DNA of 64,000 nucleotides, from assembly GCF_001592735.1 (NCBI RefSeq), contig NZ_LUKE01000001.1:1275018-1339017 (forward strand), in the 5' to 3' direction. The notes below the pieces were generated by a model. That model searched no databases. It was given only the letters and a program-made list of their open reading frames with translations, and was not told the DNA's origin. Within the stretch, counting starts at the first letter, position 1, and the number at the start of each line of letters is the position of its first letter. Source of the DNA: Bdellovibrio bacteriovorus. GTDB taxonomy: Bacteria; Bdellovibrionota; Bdellovibrionia; Bdellovibrionales; Bdellovibrionaceae. Positions 16,491 through 25,125 of the stretch are shown in pieces. Position numbers and translations under genes: made by a program.

Positions 16491-17060
16491 TTAAGCTTTC
16501 TTAGATGTTTTCTTAGCTGCTTTTTTCTTAGCGCCAGTTTTAGTTGCTTTTTTAGCTGTCTTTTTAACAGCTTTTTTCGCAACTTTTTTCTTAGCTACTT
16601 TTTTAGCGGCTTTTTTAACAACTTCTGCTGTGCCTTTGCTTTTGTTTTCGGCGCGTTCTTTACGATCCGCTACACGAGCTTGAGCTTTTTCAGCACGAAC
16701 TGCTTTAACATCTACTACGTTTGCAGAACCTTCAGCTTTCGCAGTTTTACCGTCGAAAGAGATGGCTTTGATGAAAAGTTCAGAGAATTCTTGCTTATGA
16801 GTAGCAAATTTTCTGTAACCTTGACGACGTTTCTTTTTGAAAACGATCTGTTTACGAGTTTTTGCTTGTTTAGTTACAACAACTGTTACTGAAGCACCTT
16901 TTACAAGAGGTGATCCTAGAGTAGCTGTTTCACCACCAACCAAAAGAACTTCATTAATAACGAACTCTGCACCAAGATCTTGTGCAACTTTATCTACTTG
17001 AACTACGTCCCCGGCTTGGACCTTATATTGTTTGCCGCCTGTGCGAATAATCGCGTACAT
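16491..17060 (-). CDS. rplU: 50S ribosomal protein L21 with Lys/Ala-rich tail
   Basis: The L21 core is residues 1-102 (MYAIIRTGGKQYKV ... KKRRQGYRKFATHKQEFSELFI), which binds 23S rRNA in the 50S subunit. L21 is normally about 103 residues. Here about 87 more follow: a charged linker (102-144) and then a tail of repeated AKK/KKA units (145-189) resembling the C-terminus of histone H1 or of histone-like AlgP/HU tails. The tail is in frame with a normal stop, so it is not a simple readthrough artefact. It may bind rRNA or DNA; this is inference. First gene of rplU-rpmA. Confidence 0.95.
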   Translation of the reverse strand: MYAIIRTGGKQYKVQAGDVVQVDKVAQDLGAEFVINEVLLVGGETATLGSPLVKGASVTVVVTKQAKTRKQIVFKKKRRQGYRKFATHKQEFSELFIKAISFDGKTAKAEGSANVVDVKAVRAEKAQARVADRKERAENKSKGTAEVVKKAAKKVAKKKVAKKAVKKTAKKATKTGAKKKAAKKTSKKA

Positions 17061-17093
17061 CTAAACCTCCAGCTACCCGAATTAAGCCAACCG

Positions 17094-17123
17094 TAAATGC
17101 CACTTTGCACCAGGCTTTGTCAA
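17094..17123 (-). promoter_or_regulatory. Possible rplU-rpmA promoter
   Basis: On the minus strand an exact TTGACA (17123-17118) is followed 18-19 bases later by CATTTAC, a weak -10. It lies some 60 bp from the rplU start. Only the -35 is convincing. Confidence 0.35.
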
Positions 17124-17413
17124 CCTATTACATGCTATTTTTTTCAGCTTTTAGGGAGAGAAGAGAGATTAATGGTTTGAGGTCTCAAAGGCAAAGAGTT
17201 TTATTAAAACCCCGCTTATTCTAAGATTTGGTAAATAAATTCAAGGTCTTATTTCAAATAAAGACCCTCTCCCGCCCCGACTCAGCGCCACCAAGGGCCA
17301 CTTGGGCCCAAAATCAAGCCCCTCTGGCTTGAAGTCACATCGCCCCAATCAGTCCCTCTCGCGACACTATATATGGAGCGACTTCCAAAGTTTGCAATCA
17401 AGAACCTATTTAC

Positions 17414-17441
17414 TTGCTGGGTCCCCTTTTCGGTGTAGTAT
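17414..17441 (+). promoter_or_regulatory. Possible sigma70 promoter of XRE gene
   Basis: TTGCTG (17414-17419), a 16 bp spacer and TAGTAT (17436-17441). Transcription would begin about 15 bases before the chosen GTG start, leaving a leader with just the GGAGG site. Confidence 0.45.
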
Positions 17442-17464
17442 GCGTTTTGTTTATGGAGGCTTGC

Positions 17465-17770
17465 GTGAAAAAATGTGGCGATTTTCTGAAACAAAGTCGA
17501 GAGGCCCAAGGCCTTTCACAAAAAAATATTTCAACAATGTTGGGATATAACACGTCTCAGTTCGTCTCTAACTGGGAGCGCGGACTTTCGATGCCACCGA
17601 TTCCAACCTTACGCAAATTAGCAAAGGTCTATAAGATTGATGCTGAAGTTTTGTTTAACGTTATCCTAGAAGCTCAAGTAGAGTCTGTCACTCAAAGCTT
17701 AAAAGAAAAGTTCGTGGCGGAATACCGGCGCGGCTTAGGCAAGTCCTCAAACCGCTCCCACCGTGCTTAA
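17465..17770 (+). CDS. XRE-family HTH regulator
   Basis: Small DNA-binding protein of about 101 residues. The XRE helix-turn-helix is at residues 7-65: FLKQSREAQGLSQKNISTML, then QFVSNWERGLSMPPIPTLRKLAKVYKID. The rest is a short basic tail. GTG 17465 is chosen because GGAGG ends 5 nt upstream. An ATG at 17453 overlaps that site. It meets the RNase G gene tail to tail. Small Cro-type regulators of this size usually repress their own or adjacent promoters; the target is unknown. Confidence 0.82.
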   Translation: MKKCGDFLKQSREAQGLSQKNISTMLGYNTSQFVSNWERGLSMPPIPTLRKLAKVYKIDAEVLFNVILEAQVESVTQSLKEKFVAEYRRGLGKSSNRSHRA

Positions 17771-19287
17771 ACAAAGAAGATTTCGTATTGTTCAATATGG
17801 TAATTCGGTTCGATCTTAAAGGCGACGGACCGGCCTAGTTTTTTCTCGATCATTTCCAAGCTTTCGCCTTCAACCTCATAAATCCAGTCAACCACTTGGC
17901 TGTGACAGTGAACCACCACATTGGTCTTTTTATTGATCAACATATCTGCATCACGCTCTAGCTCGCGGAAGATTTCATTAGCAACTGTGGATTTGCGCTT
18001 AATATACCCTTTACCATCACAATAAGAACACGGCTCACAAAGAGTCTTAATCAGACTTGGACGAATGCGTTTACGAGTCATCTCTACCAAGCCTAATTGC
18101 GACATCGAAACAATATTGGTGCGCGCACGATCCCGACCCAGCTCTTCCGCCAAAGCTTCTAACACTTTTTCGCGGTGAGATTCTTTTTCCATATCGATAA
18201 AGTCGATGATGATGATCCCCCCACAGTTACGAATGCGCAGCTGATGAGCGGTTTCACGAACAGCTTCAAGATTGGTTTTTAGAATTGTATCTTCCAGATC
18301 TTTTTTTCCGACAAACTTACCGGTATTGACGTCAATAACAACTAAGGCCTCAGCTTCATCGATAACGATATATCCACCCGACTTCAGCCAAATCTTACGC
18401 TCCATCGAGCGCGAAATCTCGATATCAATTTCGTACAAATCAAATAACGGTTTTTGTTCTTCGTAAAGCACGATATTTTGTTTGTACTTGGGCATGAATT
18501 GCGACACAAACTTCACAACTTTTTTATGAACTTCAACATCATCCACCCAAACGCTAGTAACATCTTCACTCATCAAATCACGAAGCGCGCGAAGCTCTAC
18601 ATCAAGTTCAGTGTGAACCCCGCCGGGAGTTTTCTTTTTTTCGTAACTTTTAAAGATCTCTTTACTTAATCGGTCTAGATATTCGATGTCCGCCTTTAAC
18701 ATCTCTTCAGAGGCGCCCTCACCCGCCGTGCGCACAATCACGCCACCAGAGGGGTTAATTTTTTGCACCAGTTGTCTTAATCGTTCACGTTCGGTTTCAT
18801 CTTCAATACGACGAGAAATGCCCAAATGGCGAACCGTCGGCAAAAAAACCACGAAGCGACCCGGCAAAGATAGGTGCGTTGTTAAACGAGCACCTTTCGT
18901 TCCCAATGGATCTTTAGCGACTTGAACTAAAATCGACTGGCCTTCTTTTAGCAAATCTTGAATCGGAGTTTTCGTGGTGTGGGTTGGAAGCTTTTCATCA
19001 TCGCCTTCCATCTCTAGTGGTTCATCACGATCCACTGATGATAAGAAGTTATCATCGACATCTTCGCGGATGTCGCCGACATACAAAAATGCTGCCTTGT
19101 CTAAACCGATGTCCACAAATGCTGCCTGCATGCCAGGCAGCACACGGCTCACGGTGCCACGGTGAATAGAACCAACTAAAGTCGGAGAAGTTTTTCGTTC
19201 AATTTTTAAATCAGAGAGTATCCCACCATCGACATAAGCAACACGGGTTTCCTGAGGACGAACGTTGATGAGGATTTCTGCAGACAT
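17767..19287 (-). CDS. rng: Ribonuclease G/E family endoribonuclease
   Basis: RNase G-type protein of 506 residues that cleaves single-stranded A/U-rich RNA, including 5' ends of 16S rRNA. It begins with the RNase E/G N-domain (SAEILINVRPQETRVAYVD), then an S1 domain (GSIHRGTVSRVLPGMQAAFVDIGLDKAAFLY). The catalytic acidic region is VVIDVNTGKFVGKKDLEDT and IIIDFIDMEKE, and the Zn-link cysteines are in CEPCSYCDGKG. It ends after the catalytic region, without the long RNase E scaffold, hence the RNase G label. An acidic, Ser-rich insert (about 80-110) interrupts the S1 domain, as in some delta-like bacteria. Confidence 0.9.
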   Translation of the reverse strand: MSAEILINVRPQETRVAYVDGGILSDLKIERKTSPTLVGSIHRGTVSRVLPGMQAAFVDIGLDKAAFLYVGDIREDVDDNFLSSVDRDEPLEMEGDDEKLPTHTTKTPIQDLLKEGQSILVQVAKDPLGTKGARLTTHLSLPGRFVVFLPTVRHLGISRRIEDETERERLRQLVQKINPSGGVIVRTAGEGASEEMLKADIEYLDRLSKEIFKSYEKKKTPGGVHTELDVELRALRDLMSEDVTSVWVDDVEVHKKVVKFVSQFMPKYKQNIVLYEEQKPLFDLYEIDIEISRSMERKIWLKSGGYIVIDEAEALVVIDVNTGKFVGKKDLEDTILKTNLEAVRETAHQLRIRNCGGIIIIDFIDMEKESHREKVLEALAEELGRDRARTNIVSMSQLGLVEMTRKRIRPSLIKTLCEPCSYCDGKGYIKRKSTVANEIFRELERDADMLINKKTNVVVHCHSQVVDWIYEVEGESLEMIEKKLGRSVAFKIEPNYHIEQYEIFFV

Positions 19288-19367
19288 ACTTGGACTCCTG
19301 ACAAGTTTTCATTGAAGCATACTTGTCAGGAAAGATCATTGAAATAGAACTTTTTTATTTCTTAATA

Positions 19368-20534
19368 TTAGAAGCACGCTTTGAAGCGCTTCATATGCGG
19401 CATGATCTGCGTATTGCCGCGGCGAACTGGACCCCAGTAACTTCCTTTATCGCCACTTGCGGTGTGACCATCATCTAAAGTCGTGTCTTTCATCGTATCA
19501 ATGGCGCAGCGAAGCTGTCCTTCACCCGAACCAAAGATCACTTTACATGCATCGCCGCGACGAGCTGCGCGATTCGCCGCACTTTTTTCTGCCGCAAACA
19601 TACCCCAACCAAGCTCATTGTTGATTTTGATTCTGCGCCCACGCTTGTAGACATACATGGGATGTTCGATCTCTTGCACGCATTGAGTTTCTTCATTCGC
19701 CAAAGAGGCCCAGAACCAAGTCCAAGCCTGCAATTTTTCAGACTCCGTAAAGGTATTAAAGTTTGGACAGAATTTTCCAAGCGCGTTGCTTTTAGTGAAG
19801 GCATTTTTATATCTTGGTTCGCTCATAATTTTCATTGCGGCTCGGCCTAATTTTCCGAACTCACCATCGCGATTTATGAATGTGGCACAACGAGGGCTCA
19901 TTTGTTTTGCCGAAGGTCCGATCAATGCATCTGCTAGTTGTTCTTCAGATGCGGGAACAGGAACATTTTCAATATTTTGCGAACACTCGGTACATTCAGG
20001 TCTTTTTGATGGAACCGGAACACGATTGACCTGTTGTTGACCGTAGGTGATCGCATCGATGGCATCACGAGCATCATTATTTTCTTTAGGTTTTGTTTCT
20101 TGGTAAGCAAGTTCAGAGGCCTTGTCCGTATCATCTATGCCCTTAATCGGACGCAATGTTTCCGCTCCTGCCGCCTGATCAATAGTTGTTTTTTCTGGTG
20201 TGATTTGATCCCAGGTTTGCGGGGGCGCATCGTAAAGCGCAAGATCTGGATTACTAACGTTATAGTATACCCAGTAAGACTTACCCGTGTATGGACCCGA
20301 CATAACTCTTACTTTTAAGCCGTAATTGCCTGAACGCAGTTTCTTTTTCTCTAAAATTTCGCCACGAGTGCCTGTTGCTAGCACCGCTTTAACATTCGTG
20401 TCGATTTTACGAAATGCAGCCGAAGAGCGAGCATTCAAATAGCCTTCAAGTTCTACGAACTTTTCCTGACCGGAAAACGCCGCGAGGAACATCGCCAGAC
20501 CAATAAGTGTGAATGATTTAAATCGCTTCTTCAT
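19368..20534 (-). CDS. Secreted SH3-like and lysozyme-like domain protein (putative lytic transglycosylase relative)
   Basis: Exported protein of about 388 residues with a signal peptide (MKKRFKSFTLIGLAMFLAAFSG). Residues about 30-100 look like a bacterial SH3 fold (KLRSGNYGLKVRVMSGPYTGKSYWVYY). The C-terminal about 170 residues are Cys-rich and have WTWFWASLANEETQC, reminiscent of the lysozyme-like transglycosylase helix with its catalytic glutamate, then NNELGWGMFAAEKS and SYWGPVRRGNTQIMPHMKRFKACF, read in pieces. Peptidoglycan cleavage is plausible but the catalytic assignment is by resemblance only. An in-frame ATG at 20570 would add a short leader. The gene is single, between RNase G and pilT. 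Confidence 0.5.
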   Translation of the reverse strand: MKKRFKSFTLIGLAMFLAAFSGQEKFVELEGYLNARSSAAFRKIDTNVKAVLATGTRGEILEKKKLRSGNYGLKVRVMSGPYTGKSYWVYYNVSNPDLALYDAPPQTWDQITPEKTTIDQAAGAETLRPIKGIDDTDKASELAYQETKPKENNDARDAIDAITYGQQQVNRVPVPSKRPECTECSQNIENVPVPASEEQLADALIGPSAKQMSPRCATFINRDGEFGKLGRAAMKIMSEPRYKNAFTKSNALGKFCPNFNTFTESEKLQAWTWFWASLANEETQCVQEIEHPMYVYKRGRRIKINNELGWGMFAAEKSAANRAARRGDACKVIFGSGEGQLRCAIDTMKDTTLDDGHTASGDKGSYWGPVRRGNTQIMPHMKRFKACF

Positions 20535-20678
20535 TTCCATACAGACAAGCACTGCAAGGGTCGAGCGCATCTCTTGGCACGGGCAAACATCATTATTTTC
20601 AACAACTTAATTAGGCATTTTCAAAATGATACGGCTCCATAAAGCATCCAAATACGCACTTTGGTCACCCGACTGTAA

Positions 20679-20706
20679 GAAGTCTAGACATGGGCGGAAG
20701 TCTAGA
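20679..20706. repeat. Direct repeat GAAGTCTAGA upstream of pilT
   Basis: Two exact copies of GAAGTCTAGA start 18 bp apart (20679-20688, 20697-20706), about 80 bp before the pilT start. The spacing approaches two helical turns and could be an operator. No regulator is known. Confidence 0.4.
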
Positions 20707-20785
20707 AACGAGACGAAATCATCAAACTGCACACTCATCTTGCCGAAAAGATTATGGATTAAGACGTTTTTTTAACGGAGCTGCA

Positions 20786-21880
20786 ATGGCAACAATCGAC
20801 GAACTATTTAAACTCATGGTCGAACAAGGAGCATCTGACTTACATATCAGTAGCGGTGCGCCTCCTTACTTGCGCCTTCACGGAGACATGCTTCCGTTGA
20901 ATTATCGCGAATTAACCAATCAAGATGTACAAGGTCTGCTATTTGAAATTCTCTCTGAGAAACAAAAAAAAGCTTTCGTCGAAAAATGGGAATTAGACTT
21001 CGCTTATACTTTGGCGGGTGTGGGTCGCTTCCGTTGTAACGTGTTTATGCAGCGTAAAGGCCTTGGCGCCGTGATGCGTGTGATTCCCGAAAAAATTAAA
21101 ACAGCTCAAGAACTTGGCTTGCCCCCAGCCATCATGGACATGATTGATTGTGATCGCGGTTTAATCTTAGTCACGGGTCCTACGGGCTCAGGTAAATCAA
21201 CGACGCTTGCGGCGATGATCCATCAGATCAATATGACTCGCGAAGCTCATATCATTACCGTGGAAGATCCGATCGAGTTCGTTCACCCAAATTTAAAATC
21301 TTTGGTCAATCAGCGCGAAGTTGGTAGCCACACTAAAAGTTTCGCAAATGCTTTAAAAGCGGCGTTACGTGAAGACCCAGATATTTTACTCGTGGGTGAG
21401 TTGCGTGACTTAGAAACCATTTCGTTAGCCTTGACGGCCGCAGAAACCGGTCACGTCGTTTTCGGAACACTTCATACTAACAGTGCTGCAAAAACTATTG
21501 ACCGTATCATCGACGTTTTCCCCGCGGGACAGCAACAACAAATCAGAACCATGCTGGCAGAAAGTTTGCGTGGGGTTGTGGCACAAACTCTATTTGCTCG
21601 CGCCGATGGACAAGGTCGTGTTGCCGCTTATGAAATCATGAGAAATACCAAAGCGATTTCAAATCTGATTCGCGAAGGTAAGGTGCATCAGATTCCTTCA
21701 GCTATTCAGACAGGCTCCAGCTCAGGCATGGTGCTTTTCGAAAAATACATCGAAGACTTGGTCCGCAAAGGAAAAGTTTCCGTGGCCGATGCCAAAACTT
21801 TCTTGGGTCAAGCCGGTGGCGGCGACACCACCGTTCAGGGAACCATCCCTGGCGGTGGACCAAAAACCAAAGTGGGCTAA
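20786..21880 (+). CDS. pilT: Type IV pilus retraction ATPase PilT
   Basis: Hexameric ATPase of 364 residues that drives pilus retraction and twitching. MATIDELFKLMVEQGASDLHIS is the usual PilT opening, which fixes the start at ATG 20786 (CGGAG 5 nt upstream); the in-frame extension to 20690 is non-coding. Walker A is GPTGSGKSTT, the Asp box is THIITVEDPIEF-like (HIITVEDPIEFVH), Walker B is DPDILLVGELRD, with the His box GHVVFGTLHTNSA. The inhibitory AIRNLIRE element appears as AISNLIREGK. The Gly-rich tail is normal. Pili are needed for prey entry in Bdellovibrio (known in general). Confidence 0.95.
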   Translation: MATIDELFKLMVEQGASDLHISSGAPPYLRLHGDMLPLNYRELTNQDVQGLLFEILSEKQKKAFVEKWELDFAYTLAGVGRFRCNVFMQRKGLGAVMRVIPEKIKTAQELGLPPAIMDMIDCDRGLILVTGPTGSGKSTTLAAMIHQINMTREAHIITVEDPIEFVHPNLKSLVNQREVGSHTKSFANALKAALREDPDILLVGELRDLETISLALTAAETGHVVFGTLHTNSAAKTIDRIIDVFPAGQQQQIRTMLAESLRGVVAQTLFARADGQGRVAAYEIMRNTKAISNLIREGKVHQIPSAIQTGSSSGMVLFEKYIEDLVRKGKVSVADAKTFLGQAGGGDTTVQGTIPGGGPKTKVG

Positions 21881-22251
21881 AACTCGAAATTCAATTGAAC
21901 TAAAGGCATGGCCTTCGCATTTACCGCGAGGGCCTTTTTGTTTTGTATGCTTTCTCCAAATCCATAATCATTTCGGACTGGAACTTCTGGCTTTGAGGCC
22001 GCATACGCGGCGTAACTAGCGCCCGCAACAAATCCAAGCAGTGCACCTACGCTGATATTATCAGTATGTTCTTGCGGCTCTCCATAAAAAGGCAGCGTAC
22101 TAAGACCTAGAACCGCCCCACCTAATGTGGAAAACAGGACCGTCGCTACGTGCCGTTTTACCATACGGGTTGAGGACTGCTGTGCCCACGTCGAGCTGCT
22201 CGCAAAAAGCACAACGGCCATTGCAAGGAAAATTCCCTTTTTTTGTCTCAT
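21877..22251 (-). CDS. Small secreted glycine-rich membrane-associated protein
   Basis: 124 residues with a signal peptide (GIFLAMAVVLFASSSTWAQ). The centre has a glycine-zipper-like pair of hydrophobic segments (STLGGAVLGLSTLPF and SVGALLGFVAGASYAAYAA). The C-terminus ends LVQLNFEF, with Phe last as in outer-membrane proteins. No known family was recognised. Tail-to-tail with pilT (4 bp overlap), divergent from deoC. Confidence 0.6.
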   Translation of the reverse strand: MRQKKGIFLAMAVVLFASSSTWAQQSSTRMVKRHVATVLFSTLGGAVLGLSTLPFYGEPQEHTDNISVGALLGFVAGASYAAYAASKPEVPVRNDYGFGESIQNKKALAVNAKAMPLVQLNFEF

Positions 22252-22307
22252 GATTGCCTCCGTGCTTTAAGTGCGTTACTTTTTATTTAAACATTGTGAG
22301 GTGTTCT

Positions 22308-22970
22308 GTGCAACTAAGTCATTATATCGACCACACGCTTTTAAAGCCCGATGCGACACTATCGCAAATAAATACCTTGTGTAAGGAAGCTGTCCAGTAT
22401 GGCTTTCACAGTGTTTGCGTGAACACTTCTTACGTTAAAACTTGTGCTGATCTTTTAAAAAACTCTTCGGTGAAAGTTTGCTGCGTGGTCGGATTTCCTT
22501 TGGGGGCCATGGACACCGATAGTAAAGCTTTCGAAACACAAACGGCAATTAAAAACGGTGCGACCGAAATCGACATGGTCATTAATATCGGTGCCGTGAA
22601 AGATCGCCGCCACGAATACGCTGTGAATGATATCGCCGCCGTGGTCGTCGCTGCCCAAGGTCATCCGGTGAAAGTGATCATCGAGACAGCTTTGCTAGAC
22701 GATGACGAAAAGAAAATTGCTTGCCAGTACGCCTTGGAAGGAAACGCCCAGTTTGTAAAAACTTGCACGGGTTTTAGTGGTGGTGCAGCCTCTGTTGACG
22801 ACGTTCGTATTATGAAAAAGGTTGTGGGCGATAGAATGGAAATCAAAGCTTCTGGCGGCATTAAAAGTCTCACCACGGCAGAGGCACTTATTCAAGCGGG
22901 CGCCACCCGCTTAGGCACAAGCTCTGGCGTCGCGCTTATTCGCGGCGGTCAAATTAACGGAGGCTACTAA
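22308..22970 (+). CDS. deoC: Deoxyribose-phosphate aldolase
   Basis: Class I aldolase of 220 residues that splits deoxyribose-5-phosphate to acetaldehyde and glyceraldehyde-3-phosphate. Visible motifs: YIDHTLLKPDAT at the N-terminus, CCVVGFPLG, the Schiff-base lysine region FVKTCTGFSGG, and EIKASGGI. The GTG at 22308 is chosen (GAGGTG 5 nt upstream); an earlier ATG would add 18 residues with no counterpart. First gene of a deoC-deoA-PNP operon that takes deoxynucleosides to central metabolism. Confidence 0.95.
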   Translation: MQLSHYIDHTLLKPDATLSQINTLCKEAVQYGFHSVCVNTSYVKTCADLLKNSSVKVCCVVGFPLGAMDTDSKAFETQTAIKNGATEIDMVINIGAVKDRRHEYAVNDIAAVVVAAQGHPVKVIIETALLDDDEKKIACQYALEGNAQFVKTCTGFSGGAASVDDVRIMKKVVGDRMEIKASGGIKSLTTAEALIQAGATRLGTSSGVALIRGGQINGGY

Positions 22971-22971
22971 A

Positions 22972-24291
22972 ATGGCTTTTCTTCCGGCCGAAATCATCAA
23001 GGCTAAACGCAATGGCCAAGCTTTGAGCGATGACGAAATTTCAGAATTTATTTTGGGATATGCACGTGGACAGATTCCTGACTACCAAATGTCGGCTTTA
23101 TTAATGGCGACATTTTTTAAGGGCATGACGACACAAGAAACCCTTTCTCTGACTAAAGCCATGCTTCATTCCGGCGAGGTGGTTGATCTTTCCAGCGTTT
23201 CTGGCTTTAAAGTGGATAAACATTCCACCGGTGGTGTGGGCGATAAGACAAGCCTGATTCTAGGGCCGATTGTCGCCGCCGCAGGTGTTCCCGTTCCCAT
23301 GATTTCAGGTCGTGGCCTTGGTCACACTGGAGGGACATTAGATAAACTGGAAGCCATCCCCGGCTTCAACACACAAAAGTCTTTACCCGAGTTCGTAGAG
23401 CTTGTGGGCAAACATCTAATTTGTTTTATCGGGCAAACAAAAGAGATTTGCCCTGCCGATAAAAAAATCTATGCCTTACGTGACGTCACCGCGACCGTTG
23501 AAAGTCTGCCACTTATTTGCGCTTCGATCATGTCTAAAAAGTTAGCCGAAGGCATCGATGGTTTGGTCCTTGATGTGAAATACGGCACCGGTGCGTTTAT
23601 GAAAACACCGGTTTTAGCAGAAGAGTTAGCGGTCAATTTAATGTCGATTGCTCGAGGTTATGGCAAGAAAGTCACCGCCTTACTAACAAATATGGATCAG
23701 CCTTTAGGAAGATACTCAGGAAACTCTTTAGAGGTCGAAGAGTGCGTGGCCATAATGAAAAACGAAAAGTTCATAGGGGCCGCAGGATATGATCTTTACG
23801 AAGACACTCGTGAGCTTAGTTTGCGACTTTCTGCACACATGCTGCTTTTAGCGGGTAAAGGCCCCAATGAAGAGGCGTGTTATCAATTGGCTGTCGAAGT
23901 TTTAAGATCCGGAAAAGCCCTAGCGAAATTTGAAGAGCTCTGCCAGATTCATGGCGGAAATCTTTCGGCTTTACCACAACCAAAACATCATTTGCCTTTG
24001 GTTAGTGATAAGTCAGGATTTATTCAAGGCTTCCACACCGAAAGCATCGGCGTTGCCGGAATTATCATCAGAGCAGGTCGCGCGCAGACCACAGATATCA
24101 TCGCCCCTACCGCGGGTGTAGAATTCCACGTGAAGGTGGGTGATGAAGTGAAAGCGGGCGAGCCTATTTTCACTCTGCACGGGGATGATAAAGATCTTTT
24201 GCAGTCCGCTGTTCCGCTCTTAAAATCAGCAGTGAATATTTCCTTGCAAAAGCCGGCGAAGCCTAGTTTGATAATTAAGACCTTGTTGTAG
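22972..24291 (+). CDS. deoA: Thymidine / pyrimidine-nucleoside phosphorylase
   Basis: 439 residues. Phosphorolysis of thymidine and deoxyuridine to base and deoxyribose-1-phosphate. The hallmark is KHSTGGVGDKTSL...ISGRGLGHTGGTLDKLE, read in two parts. The N-terminal helical domain opens AEIIKAKRNGQALSDDEI, and the C-terminal domain has GVEFHVKVGDEVKAGEP. One base separates it from deoC. DeoA-type and Pdp-type enzymes cannot be told apart from motifs alone. Confidence 0.94.
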   Translation: MAFLPAEIIKAKRNGQALSDDEISEFILGYARGQIPDYQMSALLMATFFKGMTTQETLSLTKAMLHSGEVVDLSSVSGFKVDKHSTGGVGDKTSLILGPIVAAAGVPVPMISGRGLGHTGGTLDKLEAIPGFNTQKSLPEFVELVGKHLICFIGQTKEICPADKKIYALRDVTATVESLPLICASIMSKKLAEGIDGLVLDVKYGTGAFMKTPVLAEELAVNLMSIARGYGKKVTALLTNMDQPLGRYSGNSLEVEECVAIMKNEKFIGAAGYDLYEDTRELSLRLSAHMLLLAGKGPNEEACYQLAVEVLRSGKALAKFEELCQIHGGNLSALPQPKHHLPLVSDKSGFIQGFHTESIGVAGIIIRAGRAQTTDIIAPTAGVEFHVKVGDEVKAGEPIFTLHGDDKDLLQSAVPLLKSAVNISLQKPAKPSLIIKTLL

Positions 24292-24309
24292 GTCAGAAAA
24301 GAGCAGGAA

Positions 24310-25125
24310 TTGGTCCTCAATAAACTTCAAGAAACCGTCACTTATATACGTACAAAAACCTCGGCAAAGCCGAAGGTCGGTGTGGTATTGGGCTCGGGGC
24401 TTGGGGCTTTTGTGAAGGATGTGCAAATCGAATGCACTCTTCCGTATAAAGACATTCCGCACTTTTCACCACCGACGGTCGAAGGCCATTCTGGCAATTT
24501 GATTTTCGGAAAAATTGACAATCAATCCATCGCGATTCTTCAAGGCCGCAATCACTATTACGAAGGTCACAGCATGGAAAGCGTCGTCTTTCCTACGAGA
24601 ACCTTGGCGATGTTAGGGATTGAGACTTTGATTCTGACAAACTCTGCTGGGGGTTTCGGGGAAAATATGCAGGCTGGTGACTTCATGATTATTGAAGATC
24701 ATATCAACCTGATGGGCACAAATCCTTTGATGGGACCTAACATCAAAGAACTTGGTCCTCGTTTTCCCGACATGACTGAAGCTTATGACAAACGCTTGAT
24801 TTCGATGATGGAAAATCTGCTTTTAAAGCAAGGCACGCGTTTTCATAAAGGGGTTTATTGTGGTGTAAGTGGTCCTACTTACGAAACTCCATCTGAAGTT
24901 CGTTACTTAAAACTTATTGGCGGCAAAGCCGTCGGTATGAGCACCGTTCCTGAAACCATCGCGGCCAATCATCTTGGGTTGCGGGTGGCAGCATTAAGCT
25001 GTATCACAAATTTGGCGGCAGGTGTTTCCACTCAAAAGCTATCACATAGCGAAGTCACGGAGACGGCCAACAGAGTTGAATCTCAGTTCTGTTCTTTTTT
25101 ACGTGAATTTATTCCACAGATCTAA
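24310..25125 (+). CDS. Purine-nucleoside phosphorylase (trimeric, PNP/MTAP family)
   Basis: 271 residues; phosphorolysis of purine (deoxy)nucleosides. GVVLGSGLGAFV is the phosphate-binding N-terminus, followed by QGRNHYYEGHSM, LTNSAGGFGENMQAGDFMIIEDHIN, read in parts, and GVSGPTYETPSEVR with MSTVPETIAANH. This is the trimeric class II (PunA/PNP1) type, not hexameric DeoD. The start appears to be TTG 24310, with AGG just upstream. Third gene of the nucleoside-salvage operon. Confidence 0.93.
   Translation: MVLNKLQETVTYIRTKTSAKPKVGVVLGSGLGAFVKDVQIECTLPYKDIPHFSPPTVEGHSGNLIFGKIDNQSIAILQGRNHYYEGHSMESVVFPTRTLAMLGIETLILTNSAGGFGENMQAGDFMIIEDHINLMGTNPLMGPNIKELGPRFPDMTEAYDKRLISMMENLLLKQGTRFHKGVYCGVSGPTYETPSEVRYLKLIGGKAVGMSTVPETIAANHLGLRVAALSCITNLAAGVSTQKLSHSEVTETANRVESQFCSFLREFIPQI

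Larger units (their letters stand above)
17061..17464. other. Intergenic region between rplU and XRE gene
   Basis: About 400 bp with no convincing gene. Near rplU it holds a TTGACA-like -35 on the minus strand. The middle is A/T-rich. A GC-rich block at about 17270-17350 contains two short inverted repeats in tandem (GGGCC/GGCCC and CAAGCC/GGCTTG). The right edge holds the promoter of the XRE gene. An open frame on the minus strand through the right part overlaps that gene and lacks protein-like features. Confidence 0.6.

Noticed and set aside
17282-17509. Minus-strand open frame of 75 codons in the rplU-XRE gap
   Set aside because: It overlaps the XRE gene, whose fold is clear, and has no domain or ribosome site.
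20690-20785. Upstream extension of pilT (32 codons)
   Set aside because: It lies over the direct repeat and does not resemble any PilT N-terminus.
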